Part shown: positions 1-11,786 of the stretch, piece by piece
How positions within the stretch are numbered: position 1 is the stretch's first letter
How the letters are laid out: each line of letters begins with the position of its first letter
Source: Rhabdophis nuchalis
Taxonomy: Eukaryota; Chordata; Lepidosauria; Squamata; Natricidae
Reading direction: 5' to 3'
Assembly: GCA_039707465.1 (NCBI GenBank)
Contig: CM077643.1
Coordinates: forward strand, 332,402,419-332,466,418
Length of the DNA: 64,000 nt
Made by a program: the position numbers and the translations under genes
The notes under the pieces: generated by a model
The model's input: only the letters and a program-made list of their open reading frames with translations
Told to the model about the DNA's origin: nothing
Database searches by the model: none

Positions 1-1059
1 CGCGCAGCCAGGCATTTGTAAATTCCCATTAATTCCTTGTCCCCAAGCTTTCTTCTCTGTTTGACTAACAAGGTTCTGCTTATATAGCTCTGATAGATCA
101 GATGGAGGATTTCACTTCTGCAGTGAACCATGGCATTGTGATTTTAAGGTGTACCGTTGAAAAGAAGGATTGGAATAGCTTAAATTTTTTTAATTGGCTA
201 TCTCTATTGATATTTGCTGCCTATGTGCCCCAAGGGCCATGCTTGCACAGGCATACCAACATGTTCACACACTACTTTTTATGCATTCCAAATACTTTAA
301 GTACCCCAGAACAATAACATTTCCTGATCTATCCATGATTCAGCTGCTGGTGAATTTGGAGATAATTTATCTGTGGCTGTGTGTTGTGACAGATTCACAA
401 CAGTCATAGGAACATGATTTTACTTGAAATAAATCTATTAATTTATTGATACAGTTTTCCCAAAACATGTCCGTGTGTGTGTGTGTCTTTGAAAATCAAT
501 TAAGCAAATTTTGTATTTAGAAAATGTAGAGAATCAGCAATTGCATTAAAAACAGTCAGAACAAACAACAAATTATGAAAGTTTAAGAATATGTTTATGA
601 CTTTTTAAAATATAAAATTGCCTTTGAAATAAAATCAGTATAATTTTATAATTTGAATTTCCAACTTTTACACTTGATCTCTTTATTAATGTTTCTTTAA
701 AAATATTGATCAAGACTAGATTTGTGTATGCATGTATGTATATGTTTTGTATATGTATATGTATATGTATATATAAAATATATGTAATGCAGGTAAAGAA
801 ATAGATTTTGAATGTTCATTACATAAATAAAACACTATTGTCTGAAACCTTTTGTATGGCTCACTGACGTTCTTCAGTACATTTTCTTAACCAATTCAAT
901 ATTTAAAATTATACAGCTCTGTTTAGCATTTTGCTAGGTGTGAGGTTTTCATCTCATTGTTGATCTATCGTATCCTTATCAAAGAAAATATCAAGGATTT
1001 AGGTTGACTCTCAGTAAACTTCAGCAGAGTTTAAACATGAATCAAAACATGGCTGAATT
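1..1059. other. Anonymous AT-rich DNA, no gene seen
   Basis: Only short ORFs without recognisable domains are present. A (GT)n stretch lies near 473-487 and an alternating TA/TG tract near 725-785. I see no repeat family or host exon here. Confidence 0.6.
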
Positions 1060-1210
1060 AGATAGACCAGGGGTCTGCAAAGTCGGCTCTTTTAAGACTG
1101 GTGGACTTCAACTCCCAGAATTCCTCAGCCAACTATGCTGGCTGGGGAACTCTGGGAGTTGAAGTCCACCAGTCTTAAAAGAGCTGACTTTGCAGACCCC
1201 TGAGCTAGAC
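1060..1210. mobile_element. Hairpin hAT-like MITE, full copy
   Basis: The element spans 1068-1202 (135 bp) and is almost entirely one inverted repeat. It starts CAGGGGTCTGCAAAG and ends with the complement of that. Each arm is about 60 bp and the centre is a short GCTGGCTGGGG-type loop. Flanks 1060-1067 (agatagac) and 1203-1210 (agctagac) match at 7 of 8 bases. An 8-bp TSD with CAGGG...CCCTG termini is typical of the hAT superfamily. There is no coding capacity. Sister copies lie at 8.6, 15.6, 20.8, 28.5, 29.0, 37.6 and 60.6 kb. Confidence 0.85.
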
Positions 1211-1569
1211 GGATGATGACTTGAGAGCAGGCATATGCACAGGTTGCTAGTTCTTTTTGAGCAACATTCTTTAACTAATCAATATATGAATGACAAAACT
1301 CTCTTTAATTGAATGAGTTGAATGCCTGAATAGGGTCTGAATATTCCTAGACATAATTTTCATTCCTAGCAGTGACTTGCATAACAAGATAGATGAGCCA
1401 CAACATCCTTGAAAATTCTTGTAAAAATATCAAAAATAACTGTACTTCAATTGCACAGCAACCTGGGAAATTAGATCATTTGATTTAAAAAAAAAAATGA
1501 GACAAAATAAAATTATCCCACCCGCATCAGCCAAATTTATTATATGTTAAAAAGCATTTGGAGACTAGA

Positions 1570-1960
1570 GGCTTTCATTTTGGAATTGATGGACAAAGAG
1601 ATGGGGAAAAGTCATGGAATTTTATTTTTGTACATGATAACTGCAGCAAGATTATTGTATGCACAAAGATGAAAAAATTCAGTACTACCCCCAATGGAGG
1701 ACTGGTTGGTGAAGATAATGGAACTTGCTGAGATGGTAACTAAACTGAAATCTTTGAAAAGATAATATCTATATTTATTGCTTACTGGAAACCCTTTATA
1801 GACTTCTTGTATATACGAGAAAAATGAATTATGGTTTTGATAATTGCAGTAGATTGGCTAGATTATAGAAAGAAAAGAGTTGCATTATAGCCATAGAATA
1901 ATGACAAAATAATTGTACTTATGTGAGGAAGATTGAAAGCTACTACTTTGTATCTTTTTT
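1570..1960 (+). mobile_element. L1-clade ORF2 C-terminal relic
   Basis: Translation with frame changes gives segments such as AARLLYAQ, MEDWLVKIMELAEM and YWKPFIDFLY. These resemble the C-terminal end of L1 ORF2, which carries a ...WL.K..ELAEM.KLT... block followed by a W-rich tail. Several stops and frameshifts break it, and no reverse-transcriptase core is attached. It is probably an old 5'-truncated L1. The family call rests on remembered L1 C-terminal motifs and has not been aligned. Confidence 0.5.
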
Positions 1961-2069
1961 CTTTTCTATTTTTCTATGTTTTGTTTTTTGTACTTTTAGC
2001 TTTCTTTTTATTTATTTTTTCTTAATTTATATTAATTTGTATTAGTTTTTATCTTGATTTAAAAAAATC

Positions 2070-2126
2070 TTACACATAGAGAGGGAGGGAGGGAGAGAAG
2101 GAGAGAGAGTGGGGGAGAGAGAGGTT
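2070..2126 (+). repeat. GA-rich low-complexity tract
   Basis: Imperfect GAGG/GAGA purine run. Confidence 0.85.
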
Positions 2127-2254
2127 ATTATCTCCAAAATGAGCAACTATCAATTTTCCTAAGTCTGTGGCTGAAAAACTAATCAAGGAACTATCAAGTA
2201 GAAAACCATACTTCACCAAAACTGATAGGGCAACTAACTATATATAAACAGCAC

Positions 2255-2390
2255 TCCAGATTCACTAGAACTGATGTTGTTACCTAGCCAGATAATGAAA
2301 TGTCTGCAAGCAAGCATCCAAGCTCAGAGAGCACCAAGGACTCTATAATTTAATCCTGACCAACAAATATTCTCCTCTCTTTTGTTGACA
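2255..2390 (+). mobile_element. Penelope-like element 3' end relic
   Basis: The stretch around 2271-2345 matches the 3' region of the Penelope-like copy ending at 29,850: a GTTACCTAG core followed by ATGAAATGTCTG. It then continues with CATCCAAGCTCAGAG. The pattern resembles a hammerhead ribozyme core: CTGATG(T) at 2271-2277, a stem-II-like hairpin, GAAA at 2297-2300, and a possible short stem III closed by CAT at 2315-2317. The core's final A is T here, so activity is doubtful. No coding part is attached. Confidence 0.55.
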
Positions 2391-2988
2391 AAATCTCTGA
2401 GTTTTACTAAACAGACACAATTTGTCTTTAGTAATTTTATAGAACACTTGCATCGTTCAGAATGAATACAGAAGAATACCAAAAGCACCATTGCAATCAT
2501 ATAATACTTTTTAAAAGGTTTGACCAGCTAATTTGACACAGTTTTCATCCAGTCAATCATTTGAAAGCTTGCAAATCAGCCTTGTAACCTTGTGAATGAA
2601 TTTTTCCTCCCAAATGCTCCAACATCCACAGGAAAAATTGAAAACCATTCTGCATTTAGAGACAGGCTCTCTACAGGGTCAAAAGCTTTTCTTTGTAAGT
2701 AGATTTTTAAAAATCCATTTCTTTTTTAAAATAATTGTATTGTGCTATGCTATTATGTTAATAACAAGAAGAAAATACAAATATCCTGAACAGCAGTCAT
2801 GTATTAATTTCAAAATTAATAATCATAACAATTATGTAAAAAGAAAGAAAAGGAATGGAGTTGCCTAAAAGTTAGGTTATTGATAGAACAATTCTAAACA
2901 GTTTGGATATATTTTTTTGAGCACATGAATGAACTTCAGCAGTGTTATCATTTTTTGCGAAGAGATAAATTGGATACGTTGAGACTTA

Positions 2989-3077
2989 CCATATTTTTCT
3001 GAGTATAAGACACACCGTAGTATAAGACGCACCCAGGTTTTGAAGAGGCATTTTTTTTAAATGTAGGTAGGTAGATA

Positions 3078-3115
<38 letters not shown>

Positions 3116-3798
3116 CAGTAGGTAGGTAGGGGGGGGAGAGAGAGAGAGAGAGAGAGAGAAATAGAGAGAGAGAAATACAGTAGATAGGTAGGGAGAGAGA
3201 GAGTAGGTAGGTAGGTAGATGTTTCCAGGTGTATTTACCCATGTGCTGGAGAAGGAAATCACTGACCACCTTTGGAACAAATCTTTGTTTCTGCAGGCAC
3301 AGTACTTGTCCAACGTAATTCTCATCAATCACTCTAACCAAACAGCTTTCCAGAAGGGAAAAAAAAACCTTTTTGCCCTGTGCAAAAACCTCCCCCAAAC
3401 TACCTGTTTTTTTGCAAAAATAGGCCCGTTCTTTTCAAATAAAAGGCATGAATAGCTTTGGGGGGGGGGCTTGTAGAGTGCTCCGGGGGGGGGCAAAATG
3501 AGGAAAAACAGCCCGTTTTTTTTGGTCAAAAAATAGCATGCATAGCCTTATGGAGGCTTATAGAGTGCTGCTGGTGGCTGGGAGGGGGGCAAAAACGCCC
3601 TGTTTTTTTGCTCATTTCTGCCCTCCCCAGCCCCCAGGAGCTCTCTGGAAGCCTCCATAAGGGTATGTGCATGGCCATTTTGTTGAAGGGGTGGGGTTTC
3701 AGGAGGCAAAAAGTGCTGTATTTGATGTATAAGACGCAACCAGATTTTCAGCCTCTTTTTAGAGGAAAAAGATGTGTCTTATACTCCGAAAAATATGG
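2989..3798. mobile_element. Non-autonomous DNA transposon with ~25-bp TIRs
   Basis: The ends are inverted copies: CCATATTTTTCTGAGTATAA at 2989 and the complementary TTATACTCCGAAAAATATGG ending at 3798. A second internal motif, TATAAGACGCA, occurs near both ends (3021 and 3730). The interior holds purine tandem repeats and G- or C-homopolymer-rich DNA with no transposase. I cannot assign a superfamily: flanks gagactta and gagatgac match only at the first four bases, and no TA duplication is present. Confidence 0.65.
3062..3215 (+). repeat. GTAG/GA compound tandem repeat
   Basis: Alternating (GGTA)n and (GA)n blocks inside the transposon at 2989-3798. The apparent Ser/Leu-rich ORFs on the minus strand here come from the repeat and are not genes. 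Confidence 0.9.
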
Positions 3799-4201
3799 GA
3801 GATGACCTGACAGCTCTTAAAACTTCAGGCTTTGAAACTGGAAGAAGATGGCTCTCAAGAAATATTGAACATTCAAATACTATACATTATTCTGAGAATG
3901 CTAAAGAGGAAAATGAAAAAGGCAAAGCTTTTCTCAATCAAGCTTTGAAATGAAGATAGAAAGTTGTGGTTCTATACCCTTGCATGATCTTCAGCATAAT
4001 TCTATATGTGTCTGACTTGGCATCATTCCAGATCTACAATAAGAATGATTATTAGTTTTCTCCTGCCACAATGGGGACTATGTGTGTGAGAGAAGGAAAA
4101 GGAATGAAGAGAGAAAGGGAGCTAGTATCAATCTGTCATCCTTATTTCTCTCTTTGGCTTCATGCACTGACAGCACATATTCTTTGGCCACCAAGAAATG
4201 G

Positions 4202-4437
4202 ATCAGAATCAGAGGTGATATTCAGCTGGTTCAGACCAGTTCATCCGAACTCGTAGTTGAAATCGCGAGTGGGTGTACCCACCTGCCCCAGCTATTTGCT
4301 GTCTTATTTAGGTACATTTTCAATCTGCGTGCAGGCGTGCAAACTGCACATGTGATCGAAGCACATGCACAGAAGACCTCACGCTCACATTTGTGAACTG
4401 GTAGGGAAAGTAAGTGCACACCACCCCTGATCATAAT
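4202..4437. mobile_element. hAT-like MITE
   Basis: The element at 4210-4429 starts CAGAGGTGATATTCAGC and ends CACCACCCCTG. It is flanked by atcagaat (4202-4209) and atcataat (4430-4437), 7 of 8 matching. The 8-bp TSD and CAG...CTG ends suggest hAT. The 220-bp interior is non-coding. Confidence 0.75.
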
Positions 4438-4478
4438 GGGTTGTGTCTCCACAAAACAACAAATCTAACACACTTGTG

Positions 4479-4515
4479 TGTTTGTTTGTTTGTTTACTTA
4501 TTTATTTATTTATTG
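4479..4515 (+). repeat. (GTTT)n(ATTT)n microsatellite
   Basis: Compound tetranucleotide run, possibly the complement of a LINE tail. Confidence 0.8.
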
Positions 4516-4961
4516 CAATACACTTAAAATAGAGAAGAAAAAAGGGAAAATATATAATGATAAGCTTCATATAATGGTGAATGCATATTTTTATATACAT
4601 AATTCAGAACCAAATCTGCATCTTTAAACAACATTACTCCAGCCAAAATATTGACAAACCTATGAATATTAAATAACAGTAAGATGAAGGTGCACTCCAT
4701 CATTTTACACTTCCATCCTAATGAAGGTGAGAGCCAGTCTTTTTAAAACATTATCTGAAGTATCCAATTAGCACAAATAATCAATTGAACTGATGTCAAG
4801 GTTAAAAAGCATACAACAAAGTCTTAAATTTTTTAAAGATCTTTAGCCTTTAGTTTGTTAATGTGGAGAATTCCAGTTCTTTAATAAAAAGTAATCATCT
4901 AAAATACATTTCAGTACTGAGAGTACCGGATCAAATTAGAATGTCCATGTTTACAAAATAA

Positions 4962-5083
4962 TAGAAAAATAGAATGTTATTCTGTAAACATTGGAAGGGA
5001 CCTTGAAGGTCTTCTAGTTCAACCCCCTGCTCAAGCAGGAAACCCTACACCATTTCAGACAAATGGTGGTCCGATCACTTCTT
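4962..5083 (-). mobile_element. CR1 LINE 3' fragment, antisense
   Basis: Read on the minus strand, it carries the CR1 3' untranslated signature: a GGTTGAACTAGAAGACCTTC-like block followed by CCCTTCCAA. It matches the better copies at 8.0, 29.9 and 58.9 kb. Only the last ~120 bp remain. Confidence 0.8.
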
Positions 5084-5615
5084 AAAAAAAGATTCAAAAT
5101 TTCAAAAGCTGACTGAAAGTATTAATGGACCTATTAGCTCATTAATCGTTCCCTCCCCAAATCTGGTAATTTTCAGATTGGGACTATCTCAAAAAGAAAA
5201 TGTATCATGTGAGTAGCAAAACAAATCCCAAAATTTCCATAAATCAATGAAAACTAAATGAAAAAGAATTTTCCTATGACAGAGACTAACTTTTTAAAGA
5301 AAACTTCTTGTTTCTACAAAACAAAAGATGAATGTAATATAAGCAAGGCTATGATGTTGACAATAACTATGAAATGCCACTTGATATGAAAGGGCACAGG
5401 AAGACAGAATGGTTAAAAAAAAAGGGGGGGGGTGCTTGCCTTTTCTCTTTCCATCCCATTTTTATTGTTGGATTATAATACCATAATGGCAACCACTAAA
5501 AAACAACAAAAGCAAGAAGAGAATTGCTAGAACAACATGCAGAAAGAGGAATTATACTAGATCTGCTTTAGGAAATGTTTAAGCAACTAGCCAGTAAATG
5601 TGTTGAATCACTTGA

Positions 5616-5690
5616 TACTAAATTTATTTATTTATTTATTTATTTTATTAGATTTCTAGACCGCCCCCTCTCCCCGAGGGGACTGACAGC
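5616..5690 (-). mobile_element. L2 LINE 3' tail, antisense
   Basis: The plus strand shows (TTTA)n, then AGATTTCTAGACCGCCCCCT. That is the complement of the end of the L2 copy at 33.55-33.61 kb (GGGGGCGGTCTAGAAATCT plus ATAA repeats). Only the terminal part is present. Confidence 0.8.
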
Positions 5691-5699
5691 TTTGATTGA

Positions 5700-6140
5700 C
5701 AGCTTTTGAAAAAAAAAATGAATGAAAGAATTGTAAAAATGAAAGAAGAGGTTAAGAAATGGAAAGCTCGGTTAAACAAATGTGTTGGTATGTATAACAA
5801 ATTAATGACAGGAGGTGGGAGGTGTAAAAACAGATTAAAGCAGAAAAAGATTCAATTTGGATGGGACAAATTGGAACGTGTGATTTTTACTTTTAAGCAG
5901 CAGAGGTTTCAAGTGAATACTCTACAGAAGGGGAGGGAATTTCTAGAAAAAAATTAGAGAAATTGCTGGAAATTCAAATGCGTCAGAGGAAATTATATAA
6001 ACATTCCAATAGGTGCAACAGGAAACAAGAAAGAGATGATACTGAACTAGACATTACAGATATAGATTTTTTCCCTAAACATTTGGCTTGATTATGGATT
6101 ACAAATGATTAACATAGAATACGAATGGAACAAATGCCCC
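5700..6140 (+). pseudogene. Possible L1 ORF1-like coiled-coil relic
   Basis: An open frame at 5706-5957 encodes a Lys/Glu-rich helix-prone peptide (MNERIVKMKEEVKKWKARL). Homologous-looking sequence continues past a stop (LLEIQMRQRKLYKHS). The layout, a basic coiled coil followed by a short globular-looking part, recalls L1 ORF1. It also lies directly upstream of recognisable L1 ORF2 at 7.0-9.3 kb in the same orientation. No clear RRM signature is visible, so this is inference from position and composition. Confidence 0.35.
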
Positions 6141-6147
6141 TCAAAAG

Positions 6148-6985
6148 AGAAAATGTATTATTTGTTTGACTCCCTCTTCTTTGTGGCAACCGCTGAGATA
6201 TTGGAACACTGCTATCATGTCTCCCCTAATCCTTCTTTTCATTAAACTAGACATACCCAGTTCCTGCAATCATTCTTCATATGTTTTAGCCTCTAGTCCC
6301 CTAATTATCTTTGTTGCTCTTTTCTGCACTCTTTCTAGAGTCTCCATATCATTTCCCCATCATGACGACCAAAACTGAATGCAGTATTCCAAGTGTGGCC
6401 TTACCAAGGCATTATAAAGTGGTATTAACACTTAATGTGATCTTGATTCTATCTCTCTGTTTATGCAGCTTAGAAATGTGTTGGCTTTTTTGGGAGCTGC
6501 TGCACATTGCTGGCTCATATTTAAATGGTTGTCCACTAGGATTCCAAGATCCCTCTCACAGTTACTACTATTGAGCAAGATACCACATACAGTATACTGT
6601 ACCTGTGCATTTTGTTTTTCTTGTCTAAATGTAGAACCTTACTTTTTTCACCATTGAATTTCATTTTGTTAGTGCCCAATGTTCAAGTTTGTCAAGATCC
6701 TTAAGATCCTTCTGTATCTTAAGCCTATCTTCTGGAGTGTTGGCTATTCCTGCCAGCTTGGTGTCATCTGCAGATTTGATGAGCTCCTCATTTGTCTCCT
6801 CATCCAAATCATTGATGAAGATGTTGAAGAGTACTGGGCCTAAAACAGAACTTTGGGGTACTCCACTGCATACTTCCTTCCATGTAGATGCTGTTCCATT
6901 GAGGACTACACGTTGAGTGTGGATGAGCATGGTACATTTCTTGGAGTGGAAGTTACTATGCATAGAATTAAGACTTTGATATGGA
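6148..6985 (-). mobile_element. CR1 LINE RT-to-C-terminus fragment, antisense
   Basis: The minus-strand frame at 6661-7017 contains [20 protein letters not shown]. This is the CR1 reverse-transcriptase segment just before and after the catalytic region, and a degraded ADDTKL box follows. Further left on the plus strand, the complement of the C-terminal CR1 part (TLERVQ...RGLEAK) can be followed to 6148. The copy ends inside coding sequence and lacks the CR1 3' UTR. That is unusual for a 5'-truncating LINE and implies a later deletion. It interrupts an older L1. Confidence 0.85.
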
Positions 6986-7569
6986 GAATTTATGTCTGTA
7001 ATAAGGAAAAAGTACATATTGGTTTATAAAGGACATGGAGAAATAAATAAATTTATCTTAGGAAAATTGTTCTCTAATGAGGGATAGGAATGGAAGTAAT
7101 CTCCCAACTACTAAATATAATTTCTGAATAGTACCTCTGAGAAAAAAAATTACAATCATTCAAAGCAAATTACCAAATTTTTCTTTGATTTGATGGACAA
7201 TTTATGGTTGGTTGGTAAATGGACACAAAAAAATGGCAATTCAAAAGAGCACATCTAATTTTTCTGACAGATGTACATCCTTTTCAAAAAAAAAGACATG
7301 ATTTAGATTTCAAAGTATTTGACTACTAAAGTTTCTAAAGAAGAGATATTACCTAATACTTTTTTGATCATTATTCTGTGAGTTTGATTTATAAAAGAAA
7401 ATCTAGTTCTTTTTGTTAGAGACTAAATGAAATGTTGCTATGGAAAAAAGCAATAGTGGAGGACAATAAAAAGGAATTAAAAGATTAAAAAAAATAATTT
7501 AGGTAAAGCCACTGATTTCAGAGTGGTTTGGGATACAAATAAAGCTTTTATTCGAAGTTATTTTATAAA

Positions 7570-8044
7570 AGACGTGGAGACTCTGGAAAGAGTGCAGAGA
7601 AGAGCAACCAAGATGATTAGGGGACTGGAGGCTAAAACATATGAAGAACAGTTGCAGGAACTGGGTATGTCTAGTTTGATGAAGAGAAGGACTAGGGGAG
7701 ACATGATAGCAGTGTTCCGATATCTCAGAGGGTGCCACAAAGAACGGGGAGTCAAACTATTCTCCAAGGCACCTGGGGGCAGGACAAGAAACAATGGGTG
7801 GAAACTAATCAAGGAGAGAAGCAACTTAGAACTAAGGAGAAATTTCCTGACAGTTAGAACAATTAACCTCTGGAACAGCTTGCCTCCAACAGTTGTGAAT
7901 GCCCCAACCCTGGAAGTCTTTAAAAAGATGTTAGATAGCCATTTGTCTGAAATGGTATAAGGTTCCTGCCCACGCAGGGGGTTGGACTAGAAGACCTACA
8001 AGGTTCCTTCCAACTCTGGTATTGTATTGTATTGTATTGTATTA
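7570..8044 (+). mobile_element. CR1 LINE 3' end with ORF2 C-terminus
   Basis: The frame at 7523-7960 is CR1-derived from about 7570 onward: LERVQRRATKMIRGLEAKTY, ELGMSSLMKRRTRGDM, then TINLWNSLPPTVVNAPTL. This is the conserved tail domain of CR1 ORF2 and it is uninterrupted. The upstream 16 codons of that frame belong to the disrupted L1. After the stop comes the CR1 3' UTR signature (GTTGGACTAGAAGACC, CCTTCCAACTC), ending in (TATTG)n at 8020-8044. The copy is 5'-truncated and relatively young. Confidence 0.92.
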
Positions 8045-8626
8045 TAAAACATAACAGTGAACTCAAAAAAAGTCAAGAGAAAATAAAAGGTACTTGGGAT
8101 GTCATGAAGAAGAAAATAGAATTAATGAAATTTCCAGAGAAGTATTTCCCAACAAATTAAGATTTTTTAACTAATTATCTGTTAACTCAAAAATAAATAA
8201 AAATAAAAATGAATTAAATAAAGCAAAAAAAAATTACGTTTGCAAATGAACAGATGAAATTGCTGCCATATAAATTAGGAAAAAAAAAAAGAAATGATAC
8301 TGAAAGTACAAAAGGAAGTTTCTGCATTAATGGACAATGTGAATATACAAAGCAAACCAGAAAAGCAAAACAAAAAGCAACTTTATAAAATAAATAAGAA
8401 CAATTTACACTTCATAAAAAGTACAAAGAATTGTTAATGGAGATCTAACAAATAAGATACAAAAAGGAGCAAGACAGGAATGCCAACTGTCCCCCTCACT
8501 TGTTTGTTTTGGCACTTAATGTTCTGAATAGAAATATAAGACAAGATGAAACAATTGAGGAAGTAAAGATTTTAAAAAAACTGAAAATAAATTTTGCAGA
8601 TGACTTCATGTCAGTTCTGGAAGATC

Positions 8627-8763
8627 CTTTAAAGCAGGGGTCCCCAACCTTTGCAACTTTAAGTCTGAAGGACCTCAGCTCCCAGCTTTGCTGGCTGGAG
8701 AAGTCTGGGAGCTGAGGTCCTTCAGACTTAAAGTTGCAAAGGTTGGGGATCCCTGCTTTAAAG
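8627..8763. mobile_element. Hairpin hAT-like MITE, second subfamily
   Basis: The element at 8635-8755 (121 bp) is an almost perfect palindrome starting CAGGGGTCCCCAACCTTTGC. Flanks 8627-8634 and 8756-8763 are both ctttaaag, a perfect 8-bp TSD. The termini differ from the GGTCTGCAAAG type at 1.1 and 20.8 kb, but the internal CTCCCAG...GCTGGCTGG design is shared. It sits inside the dead L1 ORF2. Confidence 0.9.
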
Positions 8764-9260
8764 GAATTCAAATATTAATAGGCAAATTCAAAGAATTTGG
8801 TGTATTGGTAGGTTTCAAGATCAATAAATAAAAAGCAAAGAAGTTAACAAAAACATGAAAATAGAACGTCAAATAGAATCTATGAATATAATAGGTTTTT
8901 AGATTGAGACGGTAAAATATCAGGGTATTGCTCTGACAAATATGATTGGTATGTTATTTCAAAATAACTATGTTAAGACATGGAATGAAGCTTTACAGAC
9001 ATGTTAAGAAGTGAGAAACTACATCTGTCCTTGCTGAAAAGAATTTATATGCTGAAAGTGGATGTCTTGCCTAGAATGGTGTTTTTGTTTGAGACAATAC
9101 CTGTCTTGACAATTGATGCACCATTTAAACAGTGGCAGTAGGTTACAACTAAATTTGCGTGACAGAGGAAAAAAGATCTGCAAGTTAAATATAAGTTGTT
9201 CCAAGATGCAAAGGAAACAGGAGGATTAGGCCTACCTAATAAAATATAAAATGATAGGCA

Positions 9261-11630
9261 AATCTATATAATTTTCTGTGTTACATTCTCTATTACTTTC
9301 TCTTGTGAAGCAGGAATATATTCAGCTGTCAACTGTTCTTCATCTACAAGAAGCGGTTTCCCTATGAATGACAGGAATTGATCCTTAACCTGACTGAAGT
9401 TTCTCCCTAAAATGTCTGCCTTTTTCCAGTTCTCCCTACCCTAACTTGTGGGACATGGCTACCTAAATGGGATAGGCTTCAAATAAGTGAATGATGATGA
9501 AGTCTTCAATGCAGCTTCTGTTAATGTTTCACTCACAATCCTGTTCATGATATCATTATAGTTTTGGAAGAGCTGCCAAGGAGAAGGATGCAGAAATGCT
9601 CCCTTTTACCATCACTTTTCTGCCTGGACTTTTACAACACCTTGTCAAAAAAGAAGTACAGTATAAGGAAAACTGCTTTTAAAAGCCAAACCGATTAGTT
9701 CTGAAGGCGGAAGACACTACATTTCATAGATCTTCCACCTAATCAATTTCATCATCTACAAGTCAACAAAAAATGCATATCACTAATTAGAACATGCTGT
9801 TGAATAGTCTTGATTGAGCAACCCAGGATGAATCAAAATTGCTGTTCTGCTTGGCTGGGGTTGAGAGTAGAGTAATGACTAGAAATATTTTTTTTTTAAA
9901 AAAAATCAACTAATTACATATTTGCATGATAAAATGGAACTGGAGTTTTGCCAGCTTTATAGTTCTTTATTGCATTTTTTTTTTCCAAAAACCAAAATCC
10001 TAACAGAACACATTTACTCATGAAATTTGAAAAAACTTCAAAAGATACTTGCTGATCTCTTGCCAATTTTTTCCACTTAAAGATATCTGGTAAGCCTTGC
10101 ACTTCCTCAACAGTCAATTTGGAGTTTTAGAGAGTGGGGCCGGGGGTGGGGGGGACCAAGAGAGAAGATTGAACATTACATATGCGTATTTTTTTTTCCA
10201 AACAGATAATCTCATTCCCCAAATCTGGGTGGTTTGAAATGTTGTTATTCAGTTTATTATACTGTCTAGTTATGATTCATATAGGCCTCTTTTAAATGTT
10301 TTTCTCTCATTGTGTTAATGGCCCGAAAGCAAAACCAAAGGAGATATTTTTGATGAATAATCTATATCTATAACCTGGTTTTTCTTTTTCAATTAATATG
10401 AGCAAAATAAATATCTTTTTTTGAGCTTATGACAAATATAGAAATACCTATGCATCAATTTTTTAAATCTAGATCTTTTTGCCCTTTTTGTTATTTTCTT
10501 CTCTTTTTTCATTTTTACATATCTCTTTTCACATTCATCTTTAACAACATCTTTAAATTCATTCCATAAGATTAAGATTTAGGACTTTAAAATGATTCCT
10601 GGTGCTCTCTTTGAAAATGGTGGGCATATGTACAAAAACATATTGTATAATCTATCTGGGATTCTTTTTCTTTAACTTAACTTGGAATTTATACACAAGC
10701 AGTTCACGATCTGTCCAGAGAATGAGTAAATAAAACTTTTGGATTAATTACAATATAGTCTTTTTTTTTCTTTAGAAGAAGAACATTAATAACTTCATGC
10801 AAACATTCCAAATTAGATAGTGTTGTATTACTGATGGATTAATTGGCTAGTTGACTTATGCCACTTTTGGGGCAGTATTGTATTGTAAAGTATTACATAA
10901 TCTTACAATCATAAATAACAGTTTTGTTCACAAAGTTATAATCTCATTTACAAGTTTTATAACAGAAGAGACTCCTCTCAGGCTAAATCAAGGACTTTCA
11001 AGTGCTAATGTATGAAATAACTTTTCTTTTGTGTACTTCAAACCACTCTAGTCTGAATTAGACTTCATAGAACTGGGTCAGTTTTCTCAGTTGAAGAGTG
11101 ACTTTAGCTGAATCATCACTGAACTGAGTCTAAAAGGAATTAATCCATAATTTATGTGTATTTTTTTAAAAAGAGGGAAAGAGAATTTGGAAGTTTCCTA
11201 CTAATCTCTGTACTATAATTCTACTCTCTTAACTCTCTGAAAATTCTTTTGGTTTCCTACTCCATCCAAGTAATAAATTAAAATGACCTCACAAGGTAAT
11301 ATCTGAAATGATGTTATACTCTATAAAGGTGTTTTATTTTATTTCTGAAACTACTCTGAATGCAGATGTTTATTACTGCCAAATATATTGCTGTTTCATC
11401 TCTGAAAATTCCTAGGACAATTGATGAGTTCTTTGAAAGCTAATGATATAAAATGCCTTGCCTATATTTCTTTCATTCCTCCTTTGCATGCTCCCTTGAT
11501 TGCAGGTGTAATACAAAATTAATTTCCATCCCTATTTAATACTTCCAAGAATTCTCAAGTACCAGAAAGAGCATAATTTCATATGTATTTCATCGAATAA
11601 GCTAATTATACCCTAATCCATAAGACAATG
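9261..11630. other. Anonymous DNA, no gene seen
   Basis: AT-rich sequence with scattered homopolymer runs and no ORF with recognisable domains. A G-rich patch lies at 10138-10158. Confidence 0.55.
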
Positions 11631-11638
11631 AGGACACA

Positions 11639-11778
11639 CAGAGGTGGGTTGCTCCTGATTAGGCCCAGATTGGGCGAATTGGTAGTGGTGGTGGTGGGAG
11701 GTTCCACCCACCCTGCCTGGACACTTCTGCACATGCACGCTCGCAAACCATTAGTAAAAATAATGAAGCCCACCACTG
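11639..11778. mobile_element. Probable hAT-like MITE remnant
   Basis: It starts CAGAGGTGGGTTGCTCC and ends AGCCCACCACTG, imperfect inverted ends of the CAG...CTG type. The flanking duplication is not clean (aggacaca against gggcacaa). The interior has a GGTGGTGGTGG run and is non-coding. Confidence 0.55.
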
Positions 11779-11786
11779 GGGCACAA

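Larger units (their letters stand above)
7000..9260 (+). mobile_element. Degenerate L1 ORF2, interrupted twice
   Basis: Short blocks in all three frames recall L1 ORF2 in order. RLNEMLLWKKAI and WDTNKAFIRSYF (to 7569) fit the linker after the endonuclease. QECQLSPSLFVLALNVLNR near 8480-8530 fits the RT motif normally RQGCPLSPLLF. INFADDFM (near 8590) is the catalytic F/YADD box. GGLGLPN-like residues lie near 9225. Stops and frameshifts are frequent, so it is dead. A CR1 (7570-8044) and a hairpin hAT element (8635-8755) are inserted in it, so the L1 is the oldest layer here. Upstream 7000-7300 is too decayed to assign firmly. Confidence 0.65.

Noticed and set aside
3057..3398. Ser/Leu-rich minus-strand ORFs
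   Set aside because: They arise from the GA/GGTA tandem repeat inside a transposon.
10480..10780. Antisense retroelement coding relic
   Set aside because: Reverse-strand translation gives only short segments that match no family convincingly.
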